From UMGS1370 sp963557065 (GTDB lineage: Bacteria; Bacillota; Clostridia; Lachnospirales; Lachnospiraceae), in assembly GCA_963557065.1 (NCBI GenBank), contig CAUWCT010000079.1, positions 1 to 12,373 of the forward strand: DNA of 12,373 nucleotides, in the 5' to 3' direction. Positions within the stretch are counted from its first letter, which is position 1; every line of letters starts with the position of its first letter. Below are positions 1-7,300 of this stretch, piece by piece. The translations under genes and the position numbers were made by a program. Under the pieces are notes generated by a model. It was not told where the DNA came from. It was given only the letters and a program-made list of their open reading frames with translations, and made no database searches.

Positions 1-39
1 AACCCCGGAAATGCCCATTTTATCAGCATTTCCGGGGTT
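1..39 (-). terminator. Intrinsic terminator of guaA (truncated by window edge)
   Basis: A perfect 14-bp inverted repeat (1-14 pairing with 26-39) encloses an 11-nt loop. It starts 7 nt beyond the guaA stop codon in the direction of guaA transcription. The stem begins with AA and ends with TT around a CCCCGG core. The expected U-tract would lie beyond position 1 and cannot be seen. Confidence 0.8.
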
Positions 40-46
40 CTGTCCG

Positions 47-1588
47 TTATTCAAACTCTATCGTTCCCGGCGGTTTACTAGTCAAGTCATACATGACTCG
101 ATTGACTCCTTTGACCTCGTTGACAATGCGGTTCATAATCTTCTGAAGAACCTCAAAGGGAATATCAGCCGCCTCTGCAGTCATAAAATCAGAAGTAATA
201 ACTGCACGCAGGGCAACTGCATAGTCATAGGTTCTAAAATCGCCCATTACACCTACAGAGCGCATATTAGTAAGGGCTGCAAAATACTGGCTCAAATCGC
301 GGGAAAGACCGGCTTTTGCAATTTCGTCTCGATAAATATAGTCTGCATCCTGAACGATACGTACTTTCTCGGCAGTCACTTCACCTATAATGCGGACACC
401 AAGACCTGGACCTGGGAATGGCTGACGGTAAACCAGGTACTCTGGAATTCCTAATTCCAGTCCTGCTTTACGGACTTCATCTTTAAACAGCATACGCAGT
501 GGCTCAATAATTTCCTTAAAATCTACGCAGTCCGGAAGTCCTCCTACGTTGTGGTGGGATTTGATTACTGCAGACTTACCAAGACCAGACTCAATTACAT
601 CCGGATAAATGGTTCCCTGAACCAGGAAATCCACAGAGCCAATCTTTTTTGCTTCCTCTTCAAATACTCGGATAAACTCTTCGCCTATAATCTTCCTCTT
701 TTGCTCAGGCTCGGTTACACCAGTCAGTTTTTTATAAAAACGTTCTTGTGCATTTACTCTGATAAAATTCAGGTCATAATTTCCATTGGGACCAAATACT
801 TCTTCTACTTCGTCTCCCTCATTTTTGCGAAGCAATCCATGATCCACAAAAACGCAGGTCAGCTGTTTTCCCACTGCTTTTGAAAGCAAAACGGCTGCAA
901 CAGAAGAATCTACGCCGCCAGACAGAGCACACAGCACCTTGCCCGTTCCTACCTTCTGACGAATTTCCTGAATAGCATTGTCCACAAAAGAATCCATCTT
1001 CCAGTCTCCATTGCATTTGCAGACCTTATTAACAAAGTTGGACAGCATCTTTATGCCCTCTGTGGTATGAAGTACCTCTGGATGGAACTGGACTGCATAT
1101 AAATTCTTCTCTGCACATTCCATTGCTGCAGTTGGACAGACCGGGGTATGGGCAATAACAGAAAATCCATCCGGCACCTGGGAAATGTAATCCGTATGGC
1201 TCATCCAGCAAATCGTAGAAGAAGATACTCCTTCAAAAAGAACCGATGTTGGATCTACTTCTACTTCTGTCTTTCCGTATTCACTGACTGGAGCAGTCGC
1301 TACCTCTCCTCCCAACGTATAAGCCATAAGCTGAGACCCATAGCAGATGCCTAAAATTGGAATATCCATCTCAAATATTTCTTTTGCAATGTGGGGAGAT
1401 TCTTCCAAATAAACACTATTTGGCCCGCCGGTAAAAATAATACCTTTAGGGGCCATCTGGCGGATTTTCTTCAAATCCAAAGTGTAAGGATGAACTTCAC
1501 AATATACATTGCATTCGCGGACTCTGCGGGCAATCAACTGATTGTACTGTCCGCCAAAGTCCAAAACTATTATCATTTCTTTGTTCAT
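47..1588 (-). CDS. guaA: GMP synthase (glutamine-hydrolysing)
   Basis: GuaA converts XMP, ATP and glutamine to GMP, the last step of de novo guanine nucleotide synthesis in the cytoplasm. The 513-residue chain has the usual two-part layout. The N-terminal class I glutamine amidotransferase has the nucleophile in GICYG (Cys82) and the His169/Glu171 pair in QFHPE. The ATP pyrophosphatase domain has the P-loop SGGVDSS (223-229), and the C-terminal dimerisation domain ends in KPPGTIEFE. The frame is open 39 codons further upstream, but the start at 1588 is preferred. It gives the family N-terminus (MNKEMIIVLDFGGQYNQLI) and is preceded by GGAG at good spacing, and the upstream extension has no family similarity. 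It appears to be transcribed alone, from its own promoter to the terminator at 1-39. Identification is secure. Confidence 0.97.
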   Translation of the reverse strand: MNKEMIIVLDFGGQYNQLIARRVRECNVYCEVHPYTLDLKKIRQMAPKGIIFTGGPNSVYLEESPHIAKEIFEMDIPILGICYGSQLMAYTLGGEVATAPVSEYGKTEVEVDPTSVLFEGVSSSTICWMSHTDYISQVPDGFSVIAHTPVCPTAAMECAEKNLYAVQFHPEVLHTTEGIKMLSNFVNKVCKCNGDWKMDSFVDNAIQEIRQKVGTGKVLCALSGGVDSSVAAVLLSKAVGKQLTCVFVDHGLLRKNEGDEVEEVFGPNGNYDLNFIRVNAQERFYKKLTGVTEPEQKRKIIGEEFIRVFEEEAKKIGSVDFLVQGTIYPDVIESGLGKSAVIKSHHNVGGLPDCVDFKEIIEPLRMLFKDEVRKAGLELGIPEYLVYRQPFPGPGLGVRIIGEVTAEKVRIVQDADYIYRDEIAKAGLSRDLSQYFAALTNMRSVGVMGDFRTYDYAVALRAVITSDFMTAEAADIPFEVLQKIMNRIVNEVKGVNRVMYDLTSKPPGTIEFE

Positions 1589-1603
1589 GTGGAACTCCTT
1601 TTC

Positions 1604-1667
1604 AGACTTGCAGATTTGGATTTTTAAATTTCTGTAAAACCATTTTCCTATTTGGAGATACAAGTCT
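1604..1667 (-). promoter_or_regulatory. Possible second stem in the guaA leader
   Basis: In the guaA leader RNA, segment 1667-1659 (AGACTTGTA) can pair with 1612-1604 (TGCAAGTCT) over 9 bp with one G-U pair. This encloses a 46-nt AT-rich loop just upstream of the Shine-Dalgarno. It could be chance or part of a regulatory leader fold. I see no match to the purine riboswitch core. Confidence 0.25.
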
Positions 1668-1680
1668 TTTATAAAAAATG

Positions 1681-1712
1681 AAAGAGACTGTACAGAAAAG
1701 TACAATCTCTTT
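1681..1712 (-). terminator. Terminator-like hairpin in the guaA 5' leader (possible attenuator)
   Basis: A 13-bp stem (1681-1693 with 1700-1712) has a 6-nt loop and is followed on the minus strand by TTTCATTTTTT-like sequence. The one imperfect pair is C-A when read as plus-strand RNA but G-U when read as minus-strand RNA, which favours function in minus-strand transcripts. It lies about 14 nt downstream of the predicted guaA start of transcription, so it could act as a premature terminator. It could alternatively terminate uvrA read-through. Confidence 0.5.
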
Positions 1713-1732
1713 TTTATCTTTGGTACACCTTC

Positions 1733-1761
1733 ATTATATGCGATAACAGTCGAAATAGCAA
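1733..1761 (-). promoter_or_regulatory. Sigma-A promoter of guaA
   Basis: The minus strand reads TTGCTA (1756-1761), a 17-bp spacer, then a consensus TATAAT (1733-1738). Transcription would start near 1725-1727 and give a leader of about 140 nt before the guaA start. An AT-only palindrome (1763-1781) just upstream is not a convincing uvrA terminator. Confidence 0.7.
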
Positions 1762-1815
1762 GAGTTTTTTATAAAAAAACTGCACAAAAGTAGCCATACA
1801 GCGATTCTTATCATC

Positions 1816-4647
1816 TCAAGTCTTTTCCAGATACTTTTTCACATATTGGCCTGTATAGGAAGACGGCTCTGCCGCCACTTCTTCCGGTGTCCCTTTTGCT
1901 ATAACGGTTCCTCCTCCATCTCCTCCTTCCGGGCCAATATCAATAATATAATCCGCAGTCTTAATTACATCCAGATTATGCTCGATTACTACTACTGTAT
2001 TGCCGCCATCGGAAAGGCGGCGCAAAATCTCGATCAACTTGTGTACATCTGCAAAATGAAGGCCGGTAGTGGGTTCATCTAAAATATAAATAGTTCTGCC
2101 TGTCCCTCTCTTGCTCAATTCCGTAGCCAGTTTGATTCTCTGCGCTTCTCCGCCGGAAAGTTCTGTGGATGGCTGTCCCAGACGGATATAGGAAAGTCCT
2201 ACATCATAAAGGGTCTGAATCTTTCGGGCAATCGTAGGTACATTTTCAAAAAATGTCAGCGCCTCCTCCACAGTCATGTTTAAGACATCATAAATACTCT
2301 TCCCCTTATATTTTACTTCCAGTGTCTCCCGATTGTACCGCTTACCGCCGCAGACTTCACATGGCACATATACATCCGGAAGGAAATGCATCTCGATTTT
2401 GATAATTCCATCTCCGCCGCATGCCTCACAGCGTCCGCCCTTTACATTAAAGCTAAATCGGCCTTTAGAGTATCCCTTCGCCTTAGCATCTGTGGTAGAT
2501 GCAAATAGATCCCGGATTAGATCGAACGCACCTGTATAAGTAGCGGGATTGGATCTGGGGGTCCGACCAATGGGAGACTGGTCAATGGCAATAATCTTAT
2601 CCAGATTTTCCACTCCCTCAATTCTATCATGTTTTCCCGGAATGGTACGGGCACGATTTAATTTTTTTGCCAAAGCCTTGTATAAAATTTCATTTACCAG
2701 AGAAGACTTGCCGGAGCCGGAAACTCCCGTAACACAGGTCATCACCCCAAGAGGAATTTTTACATCAATATTTTTCAGGTTATTTTCTCTGGCTCCCCGA
2801 ATCGTCAGCCAGTTAGAAGGTGTTCTTCGCTCAGAAGGAACTGGAATTTTAATTCGGCCGCTTAAGTAGGCGCCTGTTATGGATTCTTTACATTTCATAA
2901 TCTGATTTGCCGTACCTGCCGCAACTACCTGTCCTCCATGCTCTCCTGCTCCCGGTCCAATATCTACAATATAATCTGCCGCCCGCATGGTATCCTCGTC
3001 ATGCTCTACTACCAGCACACTGTTGCCTAAATCCCTCAGATGAAGCAGAGTTTGAAGAAGCTTGTCATTGTCCCTCTGATGAAGACCGATACTGGGTTCA
3101 TCCAGAATATATGCCACACCCACCAGTCCTGATCCAATCTGCGTCGCCAGCCGGATTCGCTGAGCCTCACCTCCGGAAAGAGTTCCGGTCGCTCTGGACA
3201 TGGACAAATAATCCAGTCCCACATCAATTAAAAAAGTAACACGTGCCCGGATTTCCTTTAAAATCTGAGCACCGATTGCCTCCTGCATATGGGTGAGCGT
3301 AAGTCCGTCCAGAAAATCCCGAAATCTGGTAATCGACATATTGGTCGCTTCATAAATATTCTTATCTCCCACTGTAACTGCCAGAGACTCCTTTTTTAAC
3401 CTCTGTCCCTTACATGCCGGACAGGGAGTAATCCTCATAAATGTCTCATACTCTGTCTTAGAGGATTCAGAAAAAGTCTCCCGGTAACGGCGGGCTACAT
3501 TGTTGATCAGTCCCTCAAATGCTACGTCATAGACTCCCTCGCCTCTTTGTCCTTTGTAATGAACTTTTACTTCCCTGCCCTTCGTTCCATGAATAATTAC
3601 ATCCTGAATTTCTTTGGGATACTGTTCAAAAGGAGTATCCAGGCTAAAATGATATTCCTCTGAAAGTGCATCCAGTATCGCTCTGGTAAAGCTTCCCTTA
3701 TCTGTACAGGATTGCCAGCCAAGCACTGCGATCGCCCCATCTGAAATACTTAAAGACTTGTCCGGAATCATCAGATCTTCATCAAACTCCATTTTATATC
3801 CCAAACCAAAACATTCCGGACATGCACCAAAAGGATTGTTGAATGAAAAACTTCTTGGCTCTACCTCTTCAATGCTGATACCGCAGTCCGGACATGCAAA
3901 GCTGAGACTGAAATTCATCGGCTCTCCATCTATTACATCCACAATCATCAGTCCATCCGACAATGCCATGACAGACTCAATGGAATCAGTCATCCGCTTT
4001 TCTATGCCTTCCCGTATTGCCAGACGATCCACTACAATTTCAATATTGTGTTTAATATTTTTTTCCAGTTTAATCTCTTCAGACAGTTCATAAAGATTGC
4101 CGTCAATTCGTACACGAACATAACCGCTTTTTCTGGCGCTCTCTAAAACCTTGGCGTGTTCACCTTTCCGTCCTCTGACCACAGGTGCTAACAGTTGGAT
4201 TTTTGTCCGCTCCGGCAGTGCCATCAACTGATCCACCATCTGATCGACTGTCTGTCTGCGAATCTCTTTCCCGCACTTGGGGCAGTGAGGAATCCCTATT
4301 CTGGCATACAAAAGACGCATATAATCATAAATCTCCGTCACTGTACCCACTGTAGAACGTGGATTGCGGTTAGTAGATTTCTGATCTATGGAAATTGCCG
4401 GAGACAGTCCCTCAATGCTCTCCACATCCGGCTTTTCCATCTGTCCCAAAAACTGTCTGGCATAGGAAGACAATGACTCCATGTAACGTCTCTGCCCCTC
4501 TGCATAAATCGTATCAAAAGCCAGGGAGGATTTACCGGAGCCAGAAAGTCCAGTCAACACAACCAACTCATTGCGGGGAATATTCAGGGAAATATTTTTT
4601 AAGTTGTGTTCATTGGCTCCCCGAATCTTAATGTACTGTTTTGCCAT
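1816..4647 (-). CDS. uvrA: Excinuclease ABC subunit A
   Basis: UvrA is the damage-recognition ATPase of nucleotide excision repair. It loads UvrB onto lesions in DNA. The 943 residues match the normal family size. The first ATPase has Walker A GLSGSGKSS (33-41), signature LSGGEAQRIRLA (490-501) and Walker B ILDEPSIGL (514-522). The second has GVSGSGKSS (641-649), LSGGEAQRIKLA (830-841) and ILDEPTTGL (855-863). Zinc-binding cysteines lie at 252/255/276/279 and 740/743/763/766. An in-frame ATG 16 codons upstream exists, but the start at 4647 is preferred. It gives the conserved MAKQYIKIRGA N-terminus and has AAAGGAG 8 nt upstream. The gene is not next to uvrB in this window. It sits downstream of the tetrapyrrole genes and has a LexA box and promoters of its own, which suggests SOS control. 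No strong terminator is visible after its stop codon. Confidence 0.98.
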   Translation of the reverse strand: MAKQYIKIRGANEHNLKNISLNIPRNELVVLTGLSGSGKSSLAFDTIYAEGQRRYMESLSSYARQFLGQMEKPDVESIEGLSPAISIDQKSTNRNPRSTVGTVTEIYDYMRLLYARIGIPHCPKCGKEIRRQTVDQMVDQLMALPERTKIQLLAPVVRGRKGEHAKVLESARKSGYVRVRIDGNLYELSEEIKLEKNIKHNIEIVVDRLAIREGIEKRMTDSIESVMALSDGLMIVDVIDGEPMNFSLSFACPDCGISIEEVEPRSFSFNNPFGACPECFGLGYKMEFDEDLMIPDKSLSISDGAIAVLGWQSCTDKGSFTRAILDALSEEYHFSLDTPFEQYPKEIQDVIIHGTKGREVKVHYKGQRGEGVYDVAFEGLINNVARRYRETFSESSKTEYETFMRITPCPACKGQRLKKESLAVTVGDKNIYEATNMSITRFRDFLDGLTLTHMQEAIGAQILKEIRARVTFLIDVGLDYLSMSRATGTLSGGEAQRIRLATQIGSGLVGVAYILDEPSIGLHQRDNDKLLQTLLHLRDLGNSVLVVEHDEDTMRAADYIVDIGPGAGEHGGQVVAAGTANQIMKCKESITGAYLSGRIKIPVPSERRTPSNWLTIRGARENNLKNIDVKIPLGVMTCVTGVSGSGKSSLVNEILYKALAKKLNRARTIPGKHDRIEGVENLDKIIAIDQSPIGRTPRSNPATYTGAFDLIRDLFASTTDAKAKGYSKGRFSFNVKGGRCEACGGDGIIKIEMHFLPDVYVPCEVCGGKRYNRETLEVKYKGKSIYDVLNMTVEEALTFFENVPTIARKIQTLYDVGLSYIRLGQPSTELSGGEAQRIKLATELSKRGTGRTIYILDEPTTGLHFADVHKLIEILRRLSDGGNTVVVIEHNLDVIKTADYIIDIGPEGGDGGGTVIAKGTPEEVAAEPSSYTGQYVKKYLEKT

Positions 4648-4675
4648 GGCAAATACTCCTTTTTCTATCTCAAAT

Positions 4676-4710
4676 CTCGTAAAATACCTCGTCAAGTGTT
4701 CAATTATACC
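4676..4710 (-). repeat. Direct repeat upstream of uvrA, copy 2
   Basis: This 35-nt copy matches the one at 4768-4803 at about 32 of 36 positions, with one single-base indel. In minus orientation both begin GGTATAAT, continue TGAACACTTG(A/G)CGAGGTAT and end in CACGAG or TACGAG. This copy ends about 8 nt before the uvrA Shine-Dalgarno region. Confidence 0.75.
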
Positions 4711-4711
4711 A
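4703..4711 (-). promoter_or_regulatory. Second, extended -10 element upstream of uvrA
   Basis: TGGTATAAT on the minus strand is an extended -10 hexamer. No good -35 is present at 16-18 bp (CCTGTC at 17 bp). It lies inside direct repeat copy 2, so it may be a second uvrA promoter or simply a duplicated, inactive copy. Confidence 0.4.
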
Positions 4712-4713
4712 TG

Positions 4714-4746
4714 CCCACTAAGTTCGACAGGACCTCGCTAAGTGGG
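4714..4746 (-). repeat. Hairpin unit between the two uvrA-leader repeats
   Basis: On the minus strand CCCACTTAG pairs with CTTAGTGGG (one T-T mismatch) around a 15-nt loop containing CGAGGT. The unit CACTTRGCGAGGT...CGARCYTAGTG also occurs at 4761-4790, so this is a diverged third copy of the same motif. It has no U-tract and is not a standard terminator. Confidence 0.55.
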
Positions 4747-4785
4747 CAGGTATATATTCTCACTAGGCTCGTGAGATACCTCGCC
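4745..4785 (-). repeat. Long bulged hairpin in the uvrA leader
   Basis: In minus-strand RNA, GGC-AGGTAT-CTCAC can pair with GTGAG-ATACCT-GCC around a 7-nt loop. One bulged G lies on the 5' side and a 5-nt bulge on the 3' side, giving 14 bp in total. It overlaps direct repeat copy 1 and would be transcribed from the upstream promoter. It could control RNA stability, partial termination or translation. The function is unknown. Confidence 0.45.
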
Positions 4786-4803
4786 AAGTGTTCATATTAT
4801 ACC
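4768..4803 (-). repeat. Direct repeat upstream of uvrA, copy 1
   Basis: This is the first 36-nt copy of the repeat also found at 4676-4710. It includes the -10 box of the better uvrA promoter and the first part of the transcribed leader. The copies start 92-93 nt apart. Confidence 0.75.
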
Positions 4804-4824
4804 ACGTTCCCAAAGAACATTCAA
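4796..4824 (-). promoter_or_regulatory. Main predicted uvrA promoter
   Basis: The minus strand reads TTGAAT (4819-4824), a 17-bp spacer, then TATAAT (4796-4801) with an extended -10 TGG in front. The spacer holds a small GTTC...GAAC inverted repeat. The LexA box at 4834-4847 lies 9 bp upstream of the -35. The start would be near 4789, giving a leader of about 140 nt. Confidence 0.65.
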
Positions 4825-4833
4825 CAGAAAAAT

Positions 4834-4847
4834 CGAACAAATGTTTT
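4834..4847. promoter_or_regulatory. LexA (SOS) box upstream of uvrA
   Basis: CGAACAAATGTTTT matches the Gram-positive LexA consensus CGAACRNRYGTTYC at 13 of 14 positions; only the last base differs. uvrA is a classic SOS gene, so the position makes sense. The last base falls in the stop codon of the HemC-CobA-HemD gene. The box sits just upstream of the -35 rather than over the core promoter, so repression strength is uncertain. Confidence 0.7.
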
Positions 4848-7300
4848 TATATCATTTCATTATCCCTGGCATCTTCCAAAATACATTCCGCCAGACCTGA
4901 AATGGAAAATTCTTTTGCAATCCGATCCGCCGGATATCCTGCCTGCTCCAGTACCTTTGCCGTCACATCCCCAATGGCTGTTATTGTGGTTTCTTTTAAC
5001 ACCGGCCAGTCTTCTTCTTCTAGGTTTTCCAAAAAGCTCTCCACTCCGGAACCGCTGGCAAAAGTAAGGTAATCCAGTCTTTTAATGGTTTCTGCCAGTT
5101 CCTTTCCCTTCAGTCCCAGACTTTTTACATCATATAAGGGAACATCGTCATAAGAAATCCCTGACTGAGTCAATATCCTGGTCAAATCTTCGGAACCTCT
5201 GACTGCCCTTGGAATCAAAATTTTATCTTCCGGCTTTAAGAATCCTGCCAGCCCATGAGCCAAGTCTTCCGTACAATATCGTTTGGGGATATAATCTGCC
5301 CGCAGGCCATGAACCCGCAGTTCCCGATCCGTACCTTTTCCTACTGCCGCCAGCTTGACGTGGCCAAGGCTTCTGTAATCTCTCCCGCTGTCCATCAGGG
5401 CTTTTAAGAAAATCCGGACGCCGTTGGCGCTGGTAAAAGCAATCCATGTATAGGAAGGCAGCCGAATAAGAGATTTCTGCACTGGCTCCGTATCAGCCAG
5501 AGAAATCACATCCATCACTGCCAGTTTCTCAATGGATGCTCCCTGCTTCCTCAAAACAGCTTCCAGTTTGTCGGTAAAGGAAGGCGTTCCGGTAATTCCT
5601 ACCCGGACTCCGGACAGAGCACGTTTATACGTACTTTCCATGTGCAGATCCGCCACATCTCCCACCACAATAATGGCCGGAGAGGAAAGTCCTGCCTGCA
5701 TACATTTCTCCCCAATGTCTGCCAGCGTTCCCCTTACTGCCTTTTGCTCCGGAAGGGTTCCGTTCTGAATAACGGCTGCAGGCGTAGTCTTTGGCCTTCC
5801 CTGTTCTATGAGACTTTGACAGATTTCATCCAGATGGCCAAGCCCCATCAAAAATACCAGAGTGCCTGACAGGGTTCCAAATTCTTTTAAATCCTCAGGT
5901 ACTCCGTTTTCTCTGGTGTGTCCGGTCATAACATGAAAACTCCGGCTCATTCCTCTGTGAGTAATGGGAATCCCGGCAGAAGCCAGAGCTGCGACTGCAG
6001 ATGTGACGCCGGGAATTACTTCATAACAAATACCGGCCTTCTGCAGTTCTAAAATTTCCTCGCCTCCCCGGCCGAATACAAAGGGATCTCCCCCCTTTAA
6101 CCGCACTACTCTGTACCCCTTTTGGGCTTCCTCCACTAAAATCCGGTTGATCTCTTCCTGTTTCATAGAGTGATGTCCGGCCCGCTTGCCCACATAGATC
6201 TTCTTGCAGCCGGGACGGATTTCATTTAACAGTTCATCCGAAGCCAGAGAATCATATACGACTACATCACAGCTTTTTAAAGCTTCTCTTCCCTTTACGG
6301 TAATCAGACCCGGATCTCCAGGTCCTGCTCCTGCTAATGTTACCAGACCTGTTTTATATTTCAATGTATCTGCCACAATCTGGGCTGCCTTTTCCCAATC
6401 TTTGCAGGGTCCTTCCCAAAAGGCCAAAACCGGCGTCTTTGTTTCTTTCTGATAAATTCCCCTGACTGTCAGACGATTTTTTTCCACCTGGCTGCACACT
6501 CCGATTGGTTCATGGCATCCTGCATTTAAAAGTTTCAGAATTCTCCGCTCCAGGAAAAAGGACAAAAGCGCTTCCCGATCGCAAATCTGCTCGGCTGCCT
6601 GATTAATCTTGGCGCCGCTTCTTCCCTCTACAGCCAAAATTCCCTGACATCCTGCCGGAATCATTTCTTCACAGTCCAGATAGCGGAAACGCAAATTTTT
6701 CTCCGGAACCAGAATCTCCTTTTCCTGGTCGTTCTCTGTAAGGATTCCCAGCCGTTTTAATCCGGCAGCCGCCAGAATAATGGCATCATACTGCCCTTCT
6801 AAAAGCTTCTTTAAACGGGTCTGAACATTCCCCCGCAAATTTTCGCAAACTGCACTGGTCTTCCAGAGTTTCATCCCCAGAGCTTCCATCTGAATTTTCC
6901 TGCGCAGACTGGAGGTTCCCACTACAACCGGCTCTTTCCTGGCCGCCTTTTCCTCCACAGTGTTATCCATCCTGGTAATCACCACGTCCCGGACATCACC
7001 GCGCTTTGGCACGCCTACGATTTCCAGCCCTTCTGCCAGTTCCATAGGCAAATCTTTGGCGCTGTGGACTGCAAAATCGATCTCGCCTTTTAGCAAAGCT
7101 TCCTCAAATTCGGATACAAACACCCCCTTACCGCCAAACTCCAGCAAGGGTTTCTCTAATATCTTATCTCCCATGGTCTGTTTTTGTACCAGTTCAATTT
7201 CCAGTCCGGGAGTTTCTTCCTTCATCCTGTCTGCAACCAGACAGGTCTGGGCCACTGCCAGATCACTTTTTCTTGTTCCAATCCGTACCGTCTGTTTCAT
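4847..7300 (-). CDS. hemC-cobA-hemD: Three-domain fusion: hydroxymethylbilane synthase, uroporphyrinogen-III methyltransferase, uroporphyrinogen-III synthase
   Basis: One uninterrupted 817-residue chain carries three consecutive pathway enzymes. Residues 1 to about 315 are HemC (porphobilinogen deaminase), with HSAKDLP containing the catalytic Asp83, the arginine-rich SSLRRK (130-135) and NLRGNVQTR (154-162), and the dipyrromethane-binding cysteine in AGCHEPIG (Cys262). Residues about 317-558 are SUMT/CobA, with LAGAGPGDPGLITVKG (322-337), LKGGDPFVFGRGGEE (401-415), VIPGVTSA (428-435) and GIPITHRG (443-450). Residues about 564-810 are a HemD-like domain with FTSANGV (622-628) and LTFASGSGVESF (745-756). 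Together they would take porphobilinogen through hydroxymethylbilane and uroporphyrinogen III to precorrin-2. All catalytic motifs I can check are present, so no domain looks dead. The gene starts inside the sirC stop (ATGA), which suggests translational coupling. CobA-HemD fusions are known in clostridia; HemC joined to both is less usual. HemD is poorly conserved, so that domain is the least certain. Confidence 0.93.
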   Translation of the reverse strand: MKQTVRIGTRKSDLAVAQTCLVADRMKEETPGLEIELVQKQTMGDKILEKPLLEFGGKGVFVSEFEEALLKGEIDFAVHSAKDLPMELAEGLEIVGVPKRGDVRDVVITRMDNTVEEKAARKEPVVVGTSSLRRKIQMEALGMKLWKTSAVCENLRGNVQTRLKKLLEGQYDAIILAAAGLKRLGILTENDQEKEILVPEKNLRFRYLDCEEMIPAGCQGILAVEGRSGAKINQAAEQICDREALLSFFLERRILKLLNAGCHEPIGVCSQVEKNRLTVRGIYQKETKTPVLAFWEGPCKDWEKAAQIVADTLKYKTGLVTLAGAGPGDPGLITVKGREALKSCDVVVYDSLASDELLNEIRPGCKKIYVGKRAGHHSMKQEEINRILVEEAQKGYRVVRLKGGDPFVFGRGGEEILELQKAGICYEVIPGVTSAVAALASAGIPITHRGMSRSFHVMTGHTRENGVPEDLKEFGTLSGTLVFLMGLGHLDEICQSLIEQGRPKTTPAAVIQNGTLPEQKAVRGTLADIGEKCMQAGLSSPAIIVVGDVADLHMESTYKRALSGVRVGITGTPSFTDKLEAVLRKQGASIEKLAVMDVISLADTEPVQKSLIRLPSYTWIAFTSANGVRIFLKALMDSGRDYRSLGHVKLAAVGKGTDRELRVHGLRADYIPKRYCTEDLAHGLAGFLKPEDKILIPRAVRGSEDLTRILTQSGISYDDVPLYDVKSLGLKGKELAETIKRLDYLTFASGSGVESFLENLEEEDWPVLKETTITAIGDVTAKVLEQAGYPADRIAKEFSISGLAECILEDARDNEMI

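Noticed and set aside
1589..1705. N-terminal extension of GuaA from the upstream in-frame ATG at 1705
   Set aside because: The extra 39 residues have no family similarity and would overlap the leader hairpin. The start at 1588 has a proper Shine-Dalgarno.
1589..1740. Purine (guanine) riboswitch in the guaA leader
   Set aside because: I looked for the conserved P1-P2-P3 core and did not find it. The leader before the hairpin is too short to hold one.
1763..1781. AT-only palindrome AGTTTTTT/AAAAAACT as a uvrA terminator
   Set aside because: The stem is nearly all A-T with a tiny loop and would be weak. It is more likely an upstream AT element of the guaA promoter.
4606..5067. Plus-strand open frame of 153 codons spanning the uvrA leader and the end of the hemD region
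   Set aside because: It is antisense to recognised coding sequence at both ends, has no Shine-Dalgarno, and resembles no protein family I know.
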